Positions 36,261 to 45,787 of a stretch of DNA of 64,000 bases are shown in pieces (the first letter of the stretch is position 1; each line of letters starts with the position of its first letter). Source of the stretch: Gynuella sp050296195 (lineage in GTDB: Bacteria; Pseudomonadota; Gammaproteobacteria; Pseudomonadales; Natronospirillaceae). The position numbers were made by a program, and so were the translations under genes. The notes under the pieces were generated by a model. The model was not told the origin of the DNA. It searched no databases and saw only the letters and a program-made list of their open reading frames with translations. The stretch is taken from assembly GCF_050296195.1 (NCBI RefSeq), contig NZ_JBNKRB010000061.1; one strand, 5' to 3'.

Positions 36261-37728
36261 ACCCTTACTCCTGCAACTGCAGCAACAGACCCGTCACCAG
36301 CCATTGTGTATTGCCCATCGTGGCGCCAGTGGGCACCGTCTGGAAAACACCTTTGAGGCATTTCAGTTGGCGGCAGACATGAATGCTGATTTTTGGGAGA
36401 TTGATGTCTGGCGGACAGCGGATGGTATCTGTGTGGTCAGTCATGACAACCACCTTATGCGTGTAACCGGCCAGGATATCTTCATCGACACCCAGGATTA
36501 TCAGCAGTTGCAGACTTACCCATTGTGCAACGGTGAACAACTTCCCAGCCTGGCCGCTGTTATCGAGCTCGCGATAGGTAGCGATAGTGGTCTGTATATT
36601 GAGTTGAAAGATCCGGACAGTGGGTCGGAAGTGGTCCGGTTATTACAAACCGCACATTTCGAGAAGGCCATCATTGCTGGCTTTGATGCTGATGCCATCG
36701 CCATGCTGGCAGATCAGGCCTGTCCCTATCCGCTGGCGGTCATGGTGGCGGTCAATGAAGATCCATTGACCAAAGCTGCCACCGCTCAAGCAGATATCGT
36801 GCATTTGTGTTGGGAAAACGCAGATCGGCATCCCCATCGTCGGGTGACGGATACATTACTTCGGCAGGTTCAGGAGCAGCACCTGGCAGTGGTGTTATGG
36901 CATGAGGAACGGCCAGCGGAACTGGCGCATTTGTTGACGCTGCCGGTGCTCGCCATCTGTACCAATAATCCGGAGTTAATGAACACTTACCAACCGAATT
37001 CCGCCAATGCAATTGCAATCTGCTGTCATCGTGGTGCGCATCGGATTGCGCCGGAAAATACTTTGCCTGCAGCTGAACTCGGATTGCGTATGGGCGCACA
37101 GGTCATTGAACTGGATCTGCATACCAGTCTGGACGGACAGCTGATGGTCATTCATGACTCGACCCTGGAACGTACCACCAATCTGGAGGGGCCGATATCT
37201 GACTATACCGCCCGGCAGTTGGCAGAGTGTGATGCCGGAAGCTGGTTTCATCAGGGGTATCAGTCTGTGGGCGTACCGTTGTTCAGTGATTACCTGCATC
37301 TGATTCAACGCTATCAGCGACAATTGTTTGTGGAACTCAAACATGTGGATGTTGATCAGGTTATTTCCGAAGTAATTACTCACTCACTTTTGAAGAGCTG
37401 TTTTTTCTGGAGTTTCAACAGTGAATATCTGGATCAGATTCAACACCGTTACCCTCAGGCCAGAGTGATGCGCCGGCGTCAGGATTTTCCGGATCTGGAG
37501 ACTTTACTGGCTGGTGGGACTCCCGCAGTAATTGAGTACGACTACCGTATTGATGATTTGACCGAAATGGATTATTGCCGTGCCTGTGGGGCTCAGGTCA
37601 TGATCCGTTTCTTTGCTGACCGCATTGAAGATGCCTTGCCAGTCATCGAACTCAGACCGGACCTGGTCAATCTGGATGATCCGTTTCTGTTTCAGCGGGC
37701 CTATCAGCAATGGTTGAGCCGTCAATGA
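36250..37728 (+). CDS. Tandem glycerophosphodiester phosphodiesterase (two GDPD domains)
   Basis: A 492-residue cytoplasmic protein made of two complete GDPD domains. The first (about 16-240) has AHRGASGHRLENT, WEIDVW and SHDN; the second (about 255-485) has CHRGAHRIAPENT, IELDLH and IHDST. Both keep the His-Arg, Glu-x-Asp and His catalytic pattern of TIM-barrel diesterases such as UgpQ, which release glycerol-3-phosphate from glycerophosphodiesters. ATG 36250 has GGAGA before it and overlaps the ATPase stop. No signal peptide is present, so it acts on imported substrate. Confidence 0.9.
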   Translation: MPVKPLLLQLQQQTRHQPLCIAHRGASGHRLENTFEAFQLAADMNADFWEIDVWRTADGICVVSHDNHLMRVTGQDIFIDTQDYQQLQTYPLCNGEQLPSLAAVIELAIGSDSGLYIELKDPDSGSEVVRLLQTAHFEKAIIAGFDADAIAMLADQACPYPLAVMVAVNEDPLTKAATAQADIVHLCWENADRHPHRRVTDTLLRQVQEQHLAVVLWHEERPAELAHLLTLPVLAICTNNPELMNTYQPNSANAIAICCHRGAHRIAPENTLPAAELGLRMGAQVIELDLHTSLDGQLMVIHDSTLERTTNLEGPISDYTARQLAECDAGSWFHQGYQSVGVPLFSDYLHLIQRYQRQLFVELKHVDVDQVISEVITHSLLKSCFFWSFNSEYLDQIQHRYPQARVMRRRQDFPDLETLLAGGTPAVIEYDYRIDDLTEMDYCRACGAQVMIRFFADRIEDALPVIELRPDLVNLDDPFLFQRAYQQWLSRQ

Positions 37729-38717
37729 GCCGGATCAAACGCATTACCGCTCAGGATGTGGCGGAAGCTGCCGGGGTGTCGCGCGCAGCCGTATCCCGTA
37801 CGTTGTCCAATAACGGCTACGTCTCTCCGGCGGTAAGAGCCAAAGTTCAGGCCGCTGCGGATAAACTCGGATATCGGGTCAATTATCTGGCCCGGGGGTT
37901 GAATCAGCAGCGTTCGGATATCGTTGGTGTTGTGGTGGCTGATATCGACAGTTCATTTCGTGCCTGCCAGATACGACATCTGACCGAAACCCTGCTGCAA
38001 TATAATTATCGGCCGTTGCTCATATCGACAGGAGAGAAGCGGGACTGCTCGCAAGTCATCGACATGCTCATGCATTACAGTGTCTCGGGGGTCATCATTA
38101 CCTCGGATACGCCACCGGCGGAAATATACACCAACTGCATTGAGCACGAGGTACCGGTCATCCTGATCAACAAGGCCGATCAACATCCGAAAGTGGATCG
38201 GGTTCTGTGTGATAACGCCAAAGGTATGGAATTACTGCTGGATTACTACCAGCGTCGTCATTGTCGGCGATTGGTACTGGTCACTACTGCGGGCGACTCC
38301 TACAGCATTCGCGAGCGGGAACATTTGTTTACCCGTTTGGCGTCGTTGCCGTATGACGTGATTCGGGTGACAAAGCATGACTATCAGGGTGGAGTGGATG
38401 CCGGACGAAAAATACTCGAATTGGATGCGCTACCGGATGGCATCCTGTGTTTAAACGATTACCTGGCCATCGGCGTGATCGACATTCTAAAATCCTCATT
38501 GAGTAAGCAAGTACTTGCTAACATAAAAATTACCGGCTTTGATGATATGGCTCAGGCCGGTTGGCTGAACTATCAACTGACCACGATTCACCAGTCCTGT
38601 GAAAACCTGGCCGGTGCTGCGGTCAAGTTGCTGCAGCGCCGTATCAGCCATCCTCAGGCCACCGAAGTGGCCGAGGTGATTGACGTGACGCTGGTGGAAC
38701 GGGATGGTGGCCATTAA
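37725..38717 (+). CDS. LacI-family transcriptional regulator
   Basis: A 330-residue regulator. The HTH (RITAQDVAEAAGVSRAAVSRTL) and hinge helix precede a periplasmic-binding-protein-like sensor domain (about 60-325). ATG 37725 overlaps the diesterase stop (ATGA); an earlier in-frame ATG at 37710 would extend further into that gene. Being last in the operon, it probably regulates it, with a sugar-like or glycerol-phosphate effector, in addition to PhoB. Confidence 0.9.
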   Translation: MSRIKRITAQDVAEAAGVSRAAVSRTLSNNGYVSPAVRAKVQAAADKLGYRVNYLARGLNQQRSDIVGVVVADIDSSFRACQIRHLTETLLQYNYRPLLISTGEKRDCSQVIDMLMHYSVSGVIITSDTPPAEIYTNCIEHEVPVILINKADQHPKVDRVLCDNAKGMELLLDYYQRRHCRRLVLVTTAGDSYSIREREHLFTRLASLPYDVIRVTKHDYQGGVDAGRKILELDALPDGILCLNDYLAIGVIDILKSSLSKQVLANIKITGFDDMAQAGWLNYQLTTIHQSCENLAGAAVKLLQRRISHPQATEVAEVIDVTLVERDGGH

Positions 38718-38724
38718 ACGCAGT

Positions 38725-40608
38725 TCAGCGCAATACGGGCATATCACGAATAGAAACGGAATTAAGGCGTTCCTGATAAGATTGATTGTTCTGATAGTGC
38801 ATGAGACGTACTTGTATGTGAGCCCATTGAGCCGGTGGAGCGTCTTTGGGAAGTAACTTGATCGCCTTCTGTTGATTCCGCACCGCATCTACAAACTGAC
38901 CAGTACGTGCATAGGCGGCTGCCAGGGTATCGAAATATGCCCAGGTACGGTTTGGACCTTTCGACAGTATCCCGTTCATCAATTTAATTGCCAGGGTTCC
39001 GTTGCTCATTCCTGCGGTGGAAAGCACCGACAACTCCCAGGCAAACTGGTTGATGTCATTATCGCTGGCAGACGCTTGCAAACGGTTCAGCACTTCCTGC
39101 GGATACTGTTGTTGCCATTTCAGACCGTAACCATGACGGAACAACTCTTCAAGCCAGTATGCGTCTACCGCGCTTTTTTGGGGATCGGGTATCCACGCCA
39201 GCAATTCTGCGGCCATTTCATAATCAGGGTTCAGATTGCTGCCATCGAGATATTCAAGCGCAAGCTGCCGGCTGGCGACGACATTTTCCAGATCGACTGC
39301 CTGTTGCAGATACTGGTGGCCTTTTTCGACGTTCCGTTCAACCTTGTCACCGTACAGATACAGGATTCCCAATACCCGCAGTGCATCAGCATGATGCTGG
39401 GCGGCGGCTTGTTCCAGCATAGTCATGCTTTTGGCATTGTCCTTTTCAGTGCTGTCAGGGCTGTAGAGGTCATACAGGGCTAGGGTAAACAAGGATTGAG
39501 CATCGCCATTTTCAGCAAGCTGCCTAAGCTCGAGAAGTTCCTGCGGTTGGAGAAATTGGGAGAGCCGCGAATTATCGATAGATGTGATTGTCTTCAGCTT
39601 TTCAGTGACCGTAGTCGGTTGCTCCGGCATTGATTTAAACGAGTGAAGAACAATCGGCGATACCACCATGACGAACAGCCAGAATACCAGGGAACTGTTT
39701 ATACTCGGGTATTTTTTATCTGGCTTTACCGCCTCTTGTTGCATCAGCTTGTTGATGTTGTTAACCGGAAGATCGGCAATCTGATACTCGCGAAGACCTT
39801 GCTTATGGAGATATTGGTGGACTTTTTTCGCCAGTTTTCGGTGATCGTCCTGAAGACAAAACTGTTTCAGTTGCTCAAACCGGCCCGGATTAAACAATAA
39901 CTCTTCCAGTTGGCGGTACTGATTGAACGCTGCTGCAGACAGCTTCTTGCCAAAATGATCGGTCACCTGCCGGCGGATTACGTCATTGAGGTAAATTTTC
40001 GCGTACCGCTGGTAGCTCCAGTGATAGTCACTGTCTTCATGGAAATGATTGACCAGAATGTCATGGGGATTGCTCAGGTCCATGCGCCAGTGAAAGGCTT
40101 TTTCTAGGAACCGGGTAAACTCAAAATCGTATTGTAATTGTTGAACTAACCGCTCCAATAGCTGGCCTTCCAGTTCATAACGAACATCCAGCCCTTTAAA
40201 GTAGTCTTCTTTGAGTGTTTGACTGAGAAACTCAATGGCCTGCTGACTGTTTACTTCCAGCCGTTTGATGACTTCCAAAACCACGTTCCCGATGTGAGCT
40301 GACTGCGTATCGATGACGGGTTGCCCGATAGATGTCTCCGCTGCAGGATCCGGTTTGTCCTGGTCCAGGGGGGATATTGGAAGTGGGGATGGTTGATCCG
40401 TATCATCCGGATGCGGAGTAGCCTCTTCATTGGTATTCGCGACGATGAACTCGGCCATGTCCAGTGCCTGATCGTAAGCGTCCCGCAACTGCTGAAAGGC
40501 TTCCGGATTGTCTTCCGGATGGTTGTCTTTTAACAGCCGGGAATAGGCTCTTTTGATATCGCGTTTATTATCGGTGGGATCAATACCCAGTTTTTGCCAG
40601 CAGTTCAT
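38725..40608 (-). CDS. Membrane J-domain-like protein with Sel1/TPR repeats
   Basis: A 627-residue protein. The N-terminal 50 residues form a J-like domain (CWQKLGIDPTDNKRDIKRAY), but the loop is HPE (residues 30-32) instead of HPD. A low-complexity Pro/Asp linker (60-100), a helical region, one membrane segment (about 305-323) and C-terminal Sel1-type repeats (about 375-600) follow. Start ATG 40608 sits just after the hscC-like gene's stop, recalling E. coli hscC with its J-proteins DjlB/DjlC. It is probably the co-chaperone of that Hsp70. Confidence 0.82.
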   Translation of the reverse strand: MNCWQKLGIDPTDNKRDIKRAYSRLLKDNHPEDNPEAFQQLRDAYDQALDMAEFIVANTNEEATPHPDDTDQPSPLPISPLDQDKPDPAAETSIGQPVIDTQSAHIGNVVLEVIKRLEVNSQQAIEFLSQTLKEDYFKGLDVRYELEGQLLERLVQQLQYDFEFTRFLEKAFHWRMDLSNPHDILVNHFHEDSDYHWSYQRYAKIYLNDVIRRQVTDHFGKKLSAAAFNQYRQLEELLFNPGRFEQLKQFCLQDDHRKLAKKVHQYLHKQGLREYQIADLPVNNINKLMQQEAVKPDKKYPSINSSLVFWLFVMVVSPIVLHSFKSMPEQPTTVTEKLKTITSIDNSRLSQFLQPQELLELRQLAENGDAQSLFTLALYDLYSPDSTEKDNAKSMTMLEQAAAQHHADALRVLGILYLYGDKVERNVEKGHQYLQQAVDLENVVASRQLALEYLDGSNLNPDYEMAAELLAWIPDPQKSAVDAYWLEELFRHGYGLKWQQQYPQEVLNRLQASASDNDINQFAWELSVLSTAGMSNGTLAIKLMNGILSKGPNRTWAYFDTLAAAYARTGQFVDAVRNQQKAIKLLPKDAPPAQWAHIQVRLMHYQNNQSYQERLNSVSIRDMPVLR

Positions 40609-40612
40609 CGCA

Positions 40613-42331
40613 TTAAAACTTAAAGTCGCCCTCAAACTGGTCCAGAATTTCCGTCATCTGCTTGCGTGCGGCTGCAATGGTTTTGGGATCCTGGTCGTCC
40701 AGAACCGCATTGAAGTTTGCCAGCAGCGCACTAACCTGTTGTCTGGCATGGCCCAGAAGTTCTCGGTAAAGTCGTTCTGCACGGTTGATCAGAACAAGGT
40801 TCTCCTGTAATTCGCGTGGATGAATTTTTATCGCTTCCAGTGCCTTCAGCCGTTCGGCAATTTCTGCTTTGGTCAGTACGCCAGGGTTTCCTTCAATGAC
40901 TCGCTGATGGCTCTCCTGGGTACTCAGAACCGTTACGATCACCTCAAGTATTCCATTAATGTCGTAGGTGAAACGAACGTCGACCTGCTCCTGACCGGCT
41001 TCAGCTTTGGGCACTTTGATGTTCATTTTGCCCAGGAAAATGTTATCGCTGACCGACGGGCTTTCTCCCTGATAAATGTTAATTTCGATGACTTTCTGAA
41101 AATTGCTGATGGTGGAAAAACGGTCCACCCGGCTGACGGGAATATAATTGTTTCGTTCAATGATGGGCGAAAAGTATCCCCCCTGCTGACTATCGCCGTA
41201 AGCGACTTCGATGCCCAGGGTATAGGGGCAAACATCTGTAAGTACCAGATCGTCCAGCATGGCATCACGCAGTTTTAATCCCGCCTGTATACCGGCACCC
41301 ATTGCCACCACTTCGTCGGGATCGACACCCGAGGCAGGAAAGCGCTGGAACAGCCGGGTCGCCAGTTTTTTGATACAGGGCATCCTGGTCGCACCACCCA
41401 CCAGAACAATCTCGTCTATATCGGATACTCGTAACTTGGCGTCCCGCAGGGCTGTTTTGATTGGATGAACCAGCCGATCCAGCAGCGGTTCGACCACTGT
41501 TTCGAATGTCTCGCCGGTGACCTGCAAATGAGTTGACCGGTCCTGCCAGACAATGTTCAGCTCGCAGCTGCCCGATTGACAAATTTCACGCTTGGCTTTC
41601 TCTACCTGTATGTGAAGGTACTGCAAGAACTCAGCAGGCAATTTGTTCTGGTTGAGTTTGAGTTCATTCAGATCAATTTGCTGCAGCACTTACTGGACCA
41701 AAGCTGATGTGAAATCAGTCCCGCCGAGCTGGTTATCACCAGCGCTGGCGTGCACTTCCATAACATCATCGAACATTTCCAGAATGGACACATCAAACGT
41801 GCCGCCACCGAGATCGAATATCAGATACTGGCTTTCGTTTTTCTGCTGGTGTAATCCATATGCCATCGCCGCAGCCGTCGGCTCGTTGAGCAGTCGTTCC
41901 ACTCGAATGCCGGCCAGTTCTCCAGCGGTTTTAGTGGCTTTGCGTTGCGCATCGTTAAAGTAGGCCGGTACCGTGATGATCGCTTCGGTTACTTTGTGGC
42001 CAAGATAACTTTCTGCATCCTGCAGCAGTGAGCGAATGACAAGTGCGGAGAGTTCCTCGGCCCGAAAAGCACGCTTTCCGAGCTTTATCTCTTTATTGGT
42101 CCCCATTAAACGCTTGAAATTCACAGCAGTTCGGTCGGGGTGAATCGTCAACCGTTCCTTTGCTGCCTGCCCGACGATGATTGTATTGTTGTCGTCCAGA
42201 CTGACCGCAGAAGGCGTCAGGTGACTTCCCAAACTGTTGGCAACGATGTGGGCTTTACCGTTTTGCCATACCGTGATGAGGCTATTGGTGGTGCCAAGGT
42301 CTATTCCACAGATTACGTTTTCCATTGTCAT
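40613..42331 (-). pseudogene. hscC: Hsp70-family chaperone HscC, interrupted by an in-frame TAA
   Basis: The N-terminal ATPase part starts at 42331 (CGIDLGTTNSLITVWQNG, FDLGGGTFDVSILE) and ends after 213 codons at TAA 41690-41692. The very next codon (GTG 41687-41689) continues the same frame for 358 residues through the rest of the ATPase domain (IVLVGGATRMP) and the substrate-binding domain. E. coli HscC aligns across the stop without a gap (LGGEDFTHMLVDEVL against LGGTDFTSALVQ-stop-VL). A single base change, such as GAA to TAA, explains it. The N-terminal piece alone cannot be a working chaperone. Confidence 0.85.
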
Positions 42332-42517
42332 ACGACTGTCCCATACAAAAAGCTCAGAAGCCTGCTTAAGTGTTCTGTCCTGACGGCGAATGTGTTACGG
42401 CCGTTAAGTGCGAGTTGCTCTCGTTGATTGAGGAGGCAGATGATAAATCCAGAGGCTCGAATCCGCCATAATGGGCAAGCAAAAAGGGGAGGGGGAATAT
42501 GTGATGCTAACGTGGAC

Positions 42518-42542
42518 GGACGGGAAGACAGAGCCCTCCCGT
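42518..42542 (-). terminator. Possible terminator hairpin after mmsA
   Basis: GACGGGA (42518-42524) pairs with TCCCGTC (42536-42542), 12 bases beyond the mmsA stop. No T run is present on the minus strand, so the call is weak. The remaining 42332-42517 stretch shows no gene. Confidence 0.35.
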
Positions 42543-42553
42543 CTGTGTTGCGG

Positions 42554-44044
42554 TTACGAAGGAAACGAAAACTGGGTCCCCTCACGCACACCGGCAGATG
42601 GCCAGCGCTGGGTGATGGTTTTCCGGCGGGTATAAAACCGTACGCCATCTGGGCCATAGGCGCTCAGGTCACCAAACAAGGAACGCTTCCAGCCGCCAAA
42701 GCTGTGATAGGAGACGGGTACTGGCAGGGGTACGTTAATGCCCACCATCCCAACCAGAATATTGTCACTGAAATAGCGCGCGGCTTCTCCATCCCGGGTA
42801 AAAATACAGGTTCCATTGCCATATTCGTGGGTGTTGATCAGGTCCATGGCTTCCTGCATGCTGTTGACTCGAACCACCAGCAGTACCGGGCCGAAGATTT
42901 CCTCTTTGTAGCAGACCATCTCCGCTGTTACGCGATCAATCAGGGTACCGCCCACAAAAAAGCCCTGCTCATAACCTGCAACCACGGGTTCACGACCATC
43001 GACCACGACGTCTGCGCCCTGCTGTTCGGCACTGTCGATATAACCGACCACTTTCTGTTGGTGGATTTTGGTAATGACCGGGCCAAAATCGTTGTCCTTG
43101 TCACTGAAAGCGCCGACTTTCAAGGCTGTCATCTGGGCTTTCATTTTGCTGACCAGGGCATCGGCAACGTCATCTCCCACGGCAACAGCAACAGATAACG
43201 CCATACAGCGCTCGCCGGAAGAACCGAACGCGGCACCGGTCAAGGCATTAACGGCATTATCCAGATCCGCATCCGGCATGATGATGGCGTGGTTTTTGGC
43301 ACCACCCAGTGCCTGGCACCGTTTGCCATTGGCACTGGCACGGCCATAAATGTATTCCGCAATGGGAGTCGAGCCAACAAAGCTGACAGCCTGGACACGT
43401 GGATCGTCCAGCAGGGTATCCACTGCCTCCTTGTCACCATTGACGACGTTCAGCACACCTTCCGGCAGACCGGCATCCTGTAGCAATTGGGCAATAAACA
43501 GCGTTGCGCTTGGATCGCGCTCAGAGGGTTTGAGCACAAAGGTATTGCCACAGGCAATGGCTATCGGGTACATCCACAGCGGCACCATAGCCGGGAAATT
43601 GAACGGCGTGATGCCTGCCACAACCCCCAATGGCTGGAATTCACTCCAGGAGTCGATAGCCGGGCCGACATTTTTACTGTGTTCGCCTTTCAGTAGCTCC
43701 GGTACCCCACAGGCGTATTCAACATTCTCAATGCCACGTTGCAGTTCACCCATGGCATCATGAATGATTTTGCCGTGTTCTTCGCCGATCAGACGGCAAA
43801 TTTCATCTGCGTGTTGTTCCAGCAGGGCACGAAAACGGTACATTACCCGCGCACGTTTGGCCGGCGGTGTGTTCCGCCAGGCCGGATAGGCTGCCTGAGC
43901 CGCGGCGATGGCCTGTTCGACGGTGGCCTTATTGGCGAGTAATACCTGTTTTGAGGGGGTGCCAGTGGATGGATTGAAAACTTCCTGATGGCGATCACCG
44001 GCAGTCACGATTGAGCCGCCGATGAGATGACCGATGGTTTGCAT
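42554..44044 (-). CDS. mmsA: (Methyl)malonate-semialdehyde dehydrogenase, CoA-acylating
   Basis: A 496-residue aldehyde dehydrogenase. It oxidises malonate or methylmalonate semialdehyde to acetyl- or propionyl-CoA. Features are NFPAMVPLWMYPIAIACGN, the NAD site GSTPIAEYIY, the catalytic Cys in SSGERCMALSVAV and EEIFGPVL. ATG 44044 follows AGAGG and gives the family N-terminus (MQTIGHLIGG); an in-frame upstream ATG lacks this. It follows the aminotransferase by 68 bases, forming a beta-alanine degradation pair. Confidence 0.93.
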   Translation of the reverse strand: MQTIGHLIGGSIVTAGDRHQEVFNPSTGTPSKQVLLANKATVEQAIAAAQAAYPAWRNTPPAKRARVMYRFRALLEQHADEICRLIGEEHGKIIHDAMGELQRGIENVEYACGVPELLKGEHSKNVGPAIDSWSEFQPLGVVAGITPFNFPAMVPLWMYPIAIACGNTFVLKPSERDPSATLFIAQLLQDAGLPEGVLNVVNGDKEAVDTLLDDPRVQAVSFVGSTPIAEYIYGRASANGKRCQALGGAKNHAIIMPDADLDNAVNALTGAAFGSSGERCMALSVAVAVGDDVADALVSKMKAQMTALKVGAFSDKDNDFGPVITKIHQQKVVGYIDSAEQQGADVVVDGREPVVAGYEQGFFVGGTLIDRVTAEMVCYKEEIFGPVLLVVRVNSMQEAMDLINTHEYGNGTCIFTRDGEAARYFSDNILVGMVGINVPLPVPVSYHSFGGWKRSLFGDLSAYGPDGVRFYTRRKTITQRWPSAGVREGTQFSFPS

Positions 44045-44112
44045 ATTAAACCTCTTCAGCAAAACAAAAATAATCCGGTCGTGGTGACCGGATAAACAAG
44101 ACAACGGGTTAA

Positions 44113-45444
44113 TCAACCCACTTCGTTGATGGCTTCGCCAACCGCATTGATCAGGCGATCAATTTCTTCAGCTTCGACAATAAAAGGCAGTCCAAACTGC
44201 AGAGTGTCGCCGCCGTAGCGAACATAAAACCCTTTTTGCCAGCATTTCATGGCGATTTCATAAGGCCGTAGCACGGGTTCGCCTGGGTAAGGTTCAATTT
44301 GCAGGGCCCCAGCCAGACCGTAATTGCGGATATCGGTGATATAGCGCTTGCCTTTAAGGCTGTGCAGCGCGTTTTCGAACACCGGACTCATTTCCCGGAC
44401 CCGTTCGATCAGGCTGTCGTTTTTAAGTATATCGAGTGATGCCAGCGCTGCGGCACAGGCTACCGGATGACCGGAGTATGTGTAACCGTGCGGCATTTCG
44501 ATCATGTAATCTGCGCCACCTTGATCCATAAAGGTCTGATAAATATCGGATTTGACAATAACCGCTCCCATCGGTACCGCGCCATTGGTAAGCTGCTTGG
44601 CAACGTTCATGATATCCGGCACGACACCGAATTCCTCTGCACCGGTATAAGATCCCATCCGGCCAAACCCAGTGATGACTTCATCAAAAATCAGCAGGAT
44701 GTCATGTTGATCACAAATTTCCCTGAGTCGTTGCAGATACCCTTTTGGTGGTGGAATAACACCGGCAGAGCCAGCCAGTGGCTCCACGATTACTGCGGCA
44801 ATATTGGAAGCGTCGTGAAGCGCGATCAGTTCCAGCAGTTCTTCGGCTTTTTCGGCCCCGGTTTCCGGCATGCCACGGGTAAATGCATTTTCTCTTAATA
44901 ATGTGTGTGGCAGATGGTCTGCCTCAACACCACTGCCGAAGATGGTACGGTTACCGCCGATGCCCCCGACGCTCATGCCCCCGAAATTGACCCCATGATA
45001 TCCCTTGGCCCGGCCAATCAGTTTGGTTTTGGTGGGTTTGCCTTTCTTGCGCCAGTAGGCCCGGGCAATTTTGAGTGAGGTTTCGGCACTTTCAGACCCG
45101 GAACCGGTATAGAAAACATGATCCAGTCCAGGTGGCGTTAGTTCAGTAATACGGGCTGCCAGTTCAAAGGCCTTGGGATGGCCATATTGAAAAGCCGGTG
45201 AATAATCCAGCTGCTTGATCTGATTGGCGACAGCTTCAGATATTTCCGGGCGGCAATGACCCGCACCACAGGTCCACAGTCCTGACAGCGCATCAAACAC
45301 ACGACGACCGTCGGCATCGGTGAGATAACTGCCGGCAGCGCTGACAATGATTCTGGGATCGGCTTTGAACTGCCGGTTTGAGGAGTAGGGCATCCAGTAG
45401 GCATCGAGCTGTTTTTGGGTCAGCCCGGCAAAAGAATTAGACAT
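44113..45444 (-). CDS. Omega-amino acid (beta-alanine)-pyruvate aminotransferase, class III
   Basis: A 443-residue PLP enzyme. The cofactor Lys is in IMNVAKQLTNGAVPMG, with FDEVITGFGRMG before it and HGYTYSGHPVACAAAL after. The N-terminal QLDAYWMPYSSNRQFK is typical of the BauA/AptA branch. With mmsA it would convert beta-alanine to malonate semialdehyde and then acetyl-CoA. The LysR gene on the same strand is the likely regulator. Confidence 0.9.
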   Translation of the reverse strand: MSNSFAGLTQKQLDAYWMPYSSNRQFKADPRIIVSAAGSYLTDADGRRVFDALSGLWTCGAGHCRPEISEAVANQIKQLDYSPAFQYGHPKAFELAARITELTPPGLDHVFYTGSGSESAETSLKIARAYWRKKGKPTKTKLIGRAKGYHGVNFGGMSVGGIGGNRTIFGSGVEADHLPHTLLRENAFTRGMPETGAEKAEELLELIALHDASNIAAVIVEPLAGSAGVIPPPKGYLQRLREICDQHDILLIFDEVITGFGRMGSYTGAEEFGVVPDIMNVAKQLTNGAVPMGAVIVKSDIYQTFMDQGGADYMIEMPHGYTYSGHPVACAAALASLDILKNDSLIERVREMSPVFENALHSLKGKRYITDIRNYGLAGALQIEPYPGEPVLRPYEIAMKCWQKGFYVRYGGDTLQFGLPFIVEAEEIDRLINAVGEAINEVG

Positions 45445-45787
45445 GATTTTACCCGCTATTAGATAAATATTTGGACACTGTTAACCTGGCATGCAAACAG
45501 ATCTTCGTGATCCATTTGGATGTCACCCGACAACATCTCAAAGATATTAACGGGTTCACATGGACCTGAAGTCCATGGTGATACGTCCATGCTTCACCTG
45601 TAACCGGGTATATTCCAGTACCAGGTATGAGGACAACTGAATAATGATCCGTGTGGCCAGAGCCGTTTTGCGTTGTTCTGGTGTCCTCGTCTACATTATT
45701 CAGAGCTCTGTTAGATTGAACGGGTCTTTAGGTGATTTAAATACAAACTTTATAAACTTCAGGTAAGTATTTGCTTATCTATGGGAT
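45445..45787. promoter_or_regulatory. Non-coding region before the aminotransferase, with two inverted repeats
   Basis: This 343-base gap must hold the promoter of the aminotransferase-mmsA pair and the end of the LysR transcript. CATGGAC-CTGAA-GTCCATG (45559-45577) is a compact palindrome suitable as a regulator site. CTGAATAATG (45637-45646) and CATTATTCAG (45694-45703) are a wider inverted repeat. No ORF is convincing. Confidence 0.5.

Noticed and set aside
42428..43198. Long open frame on the plus strand opposite mmsA (256 codons)
   Set aside because: It lies antisense to a well-conserved aldehyde dehydrogenase and its product resembles no family. It is a shadow frame.
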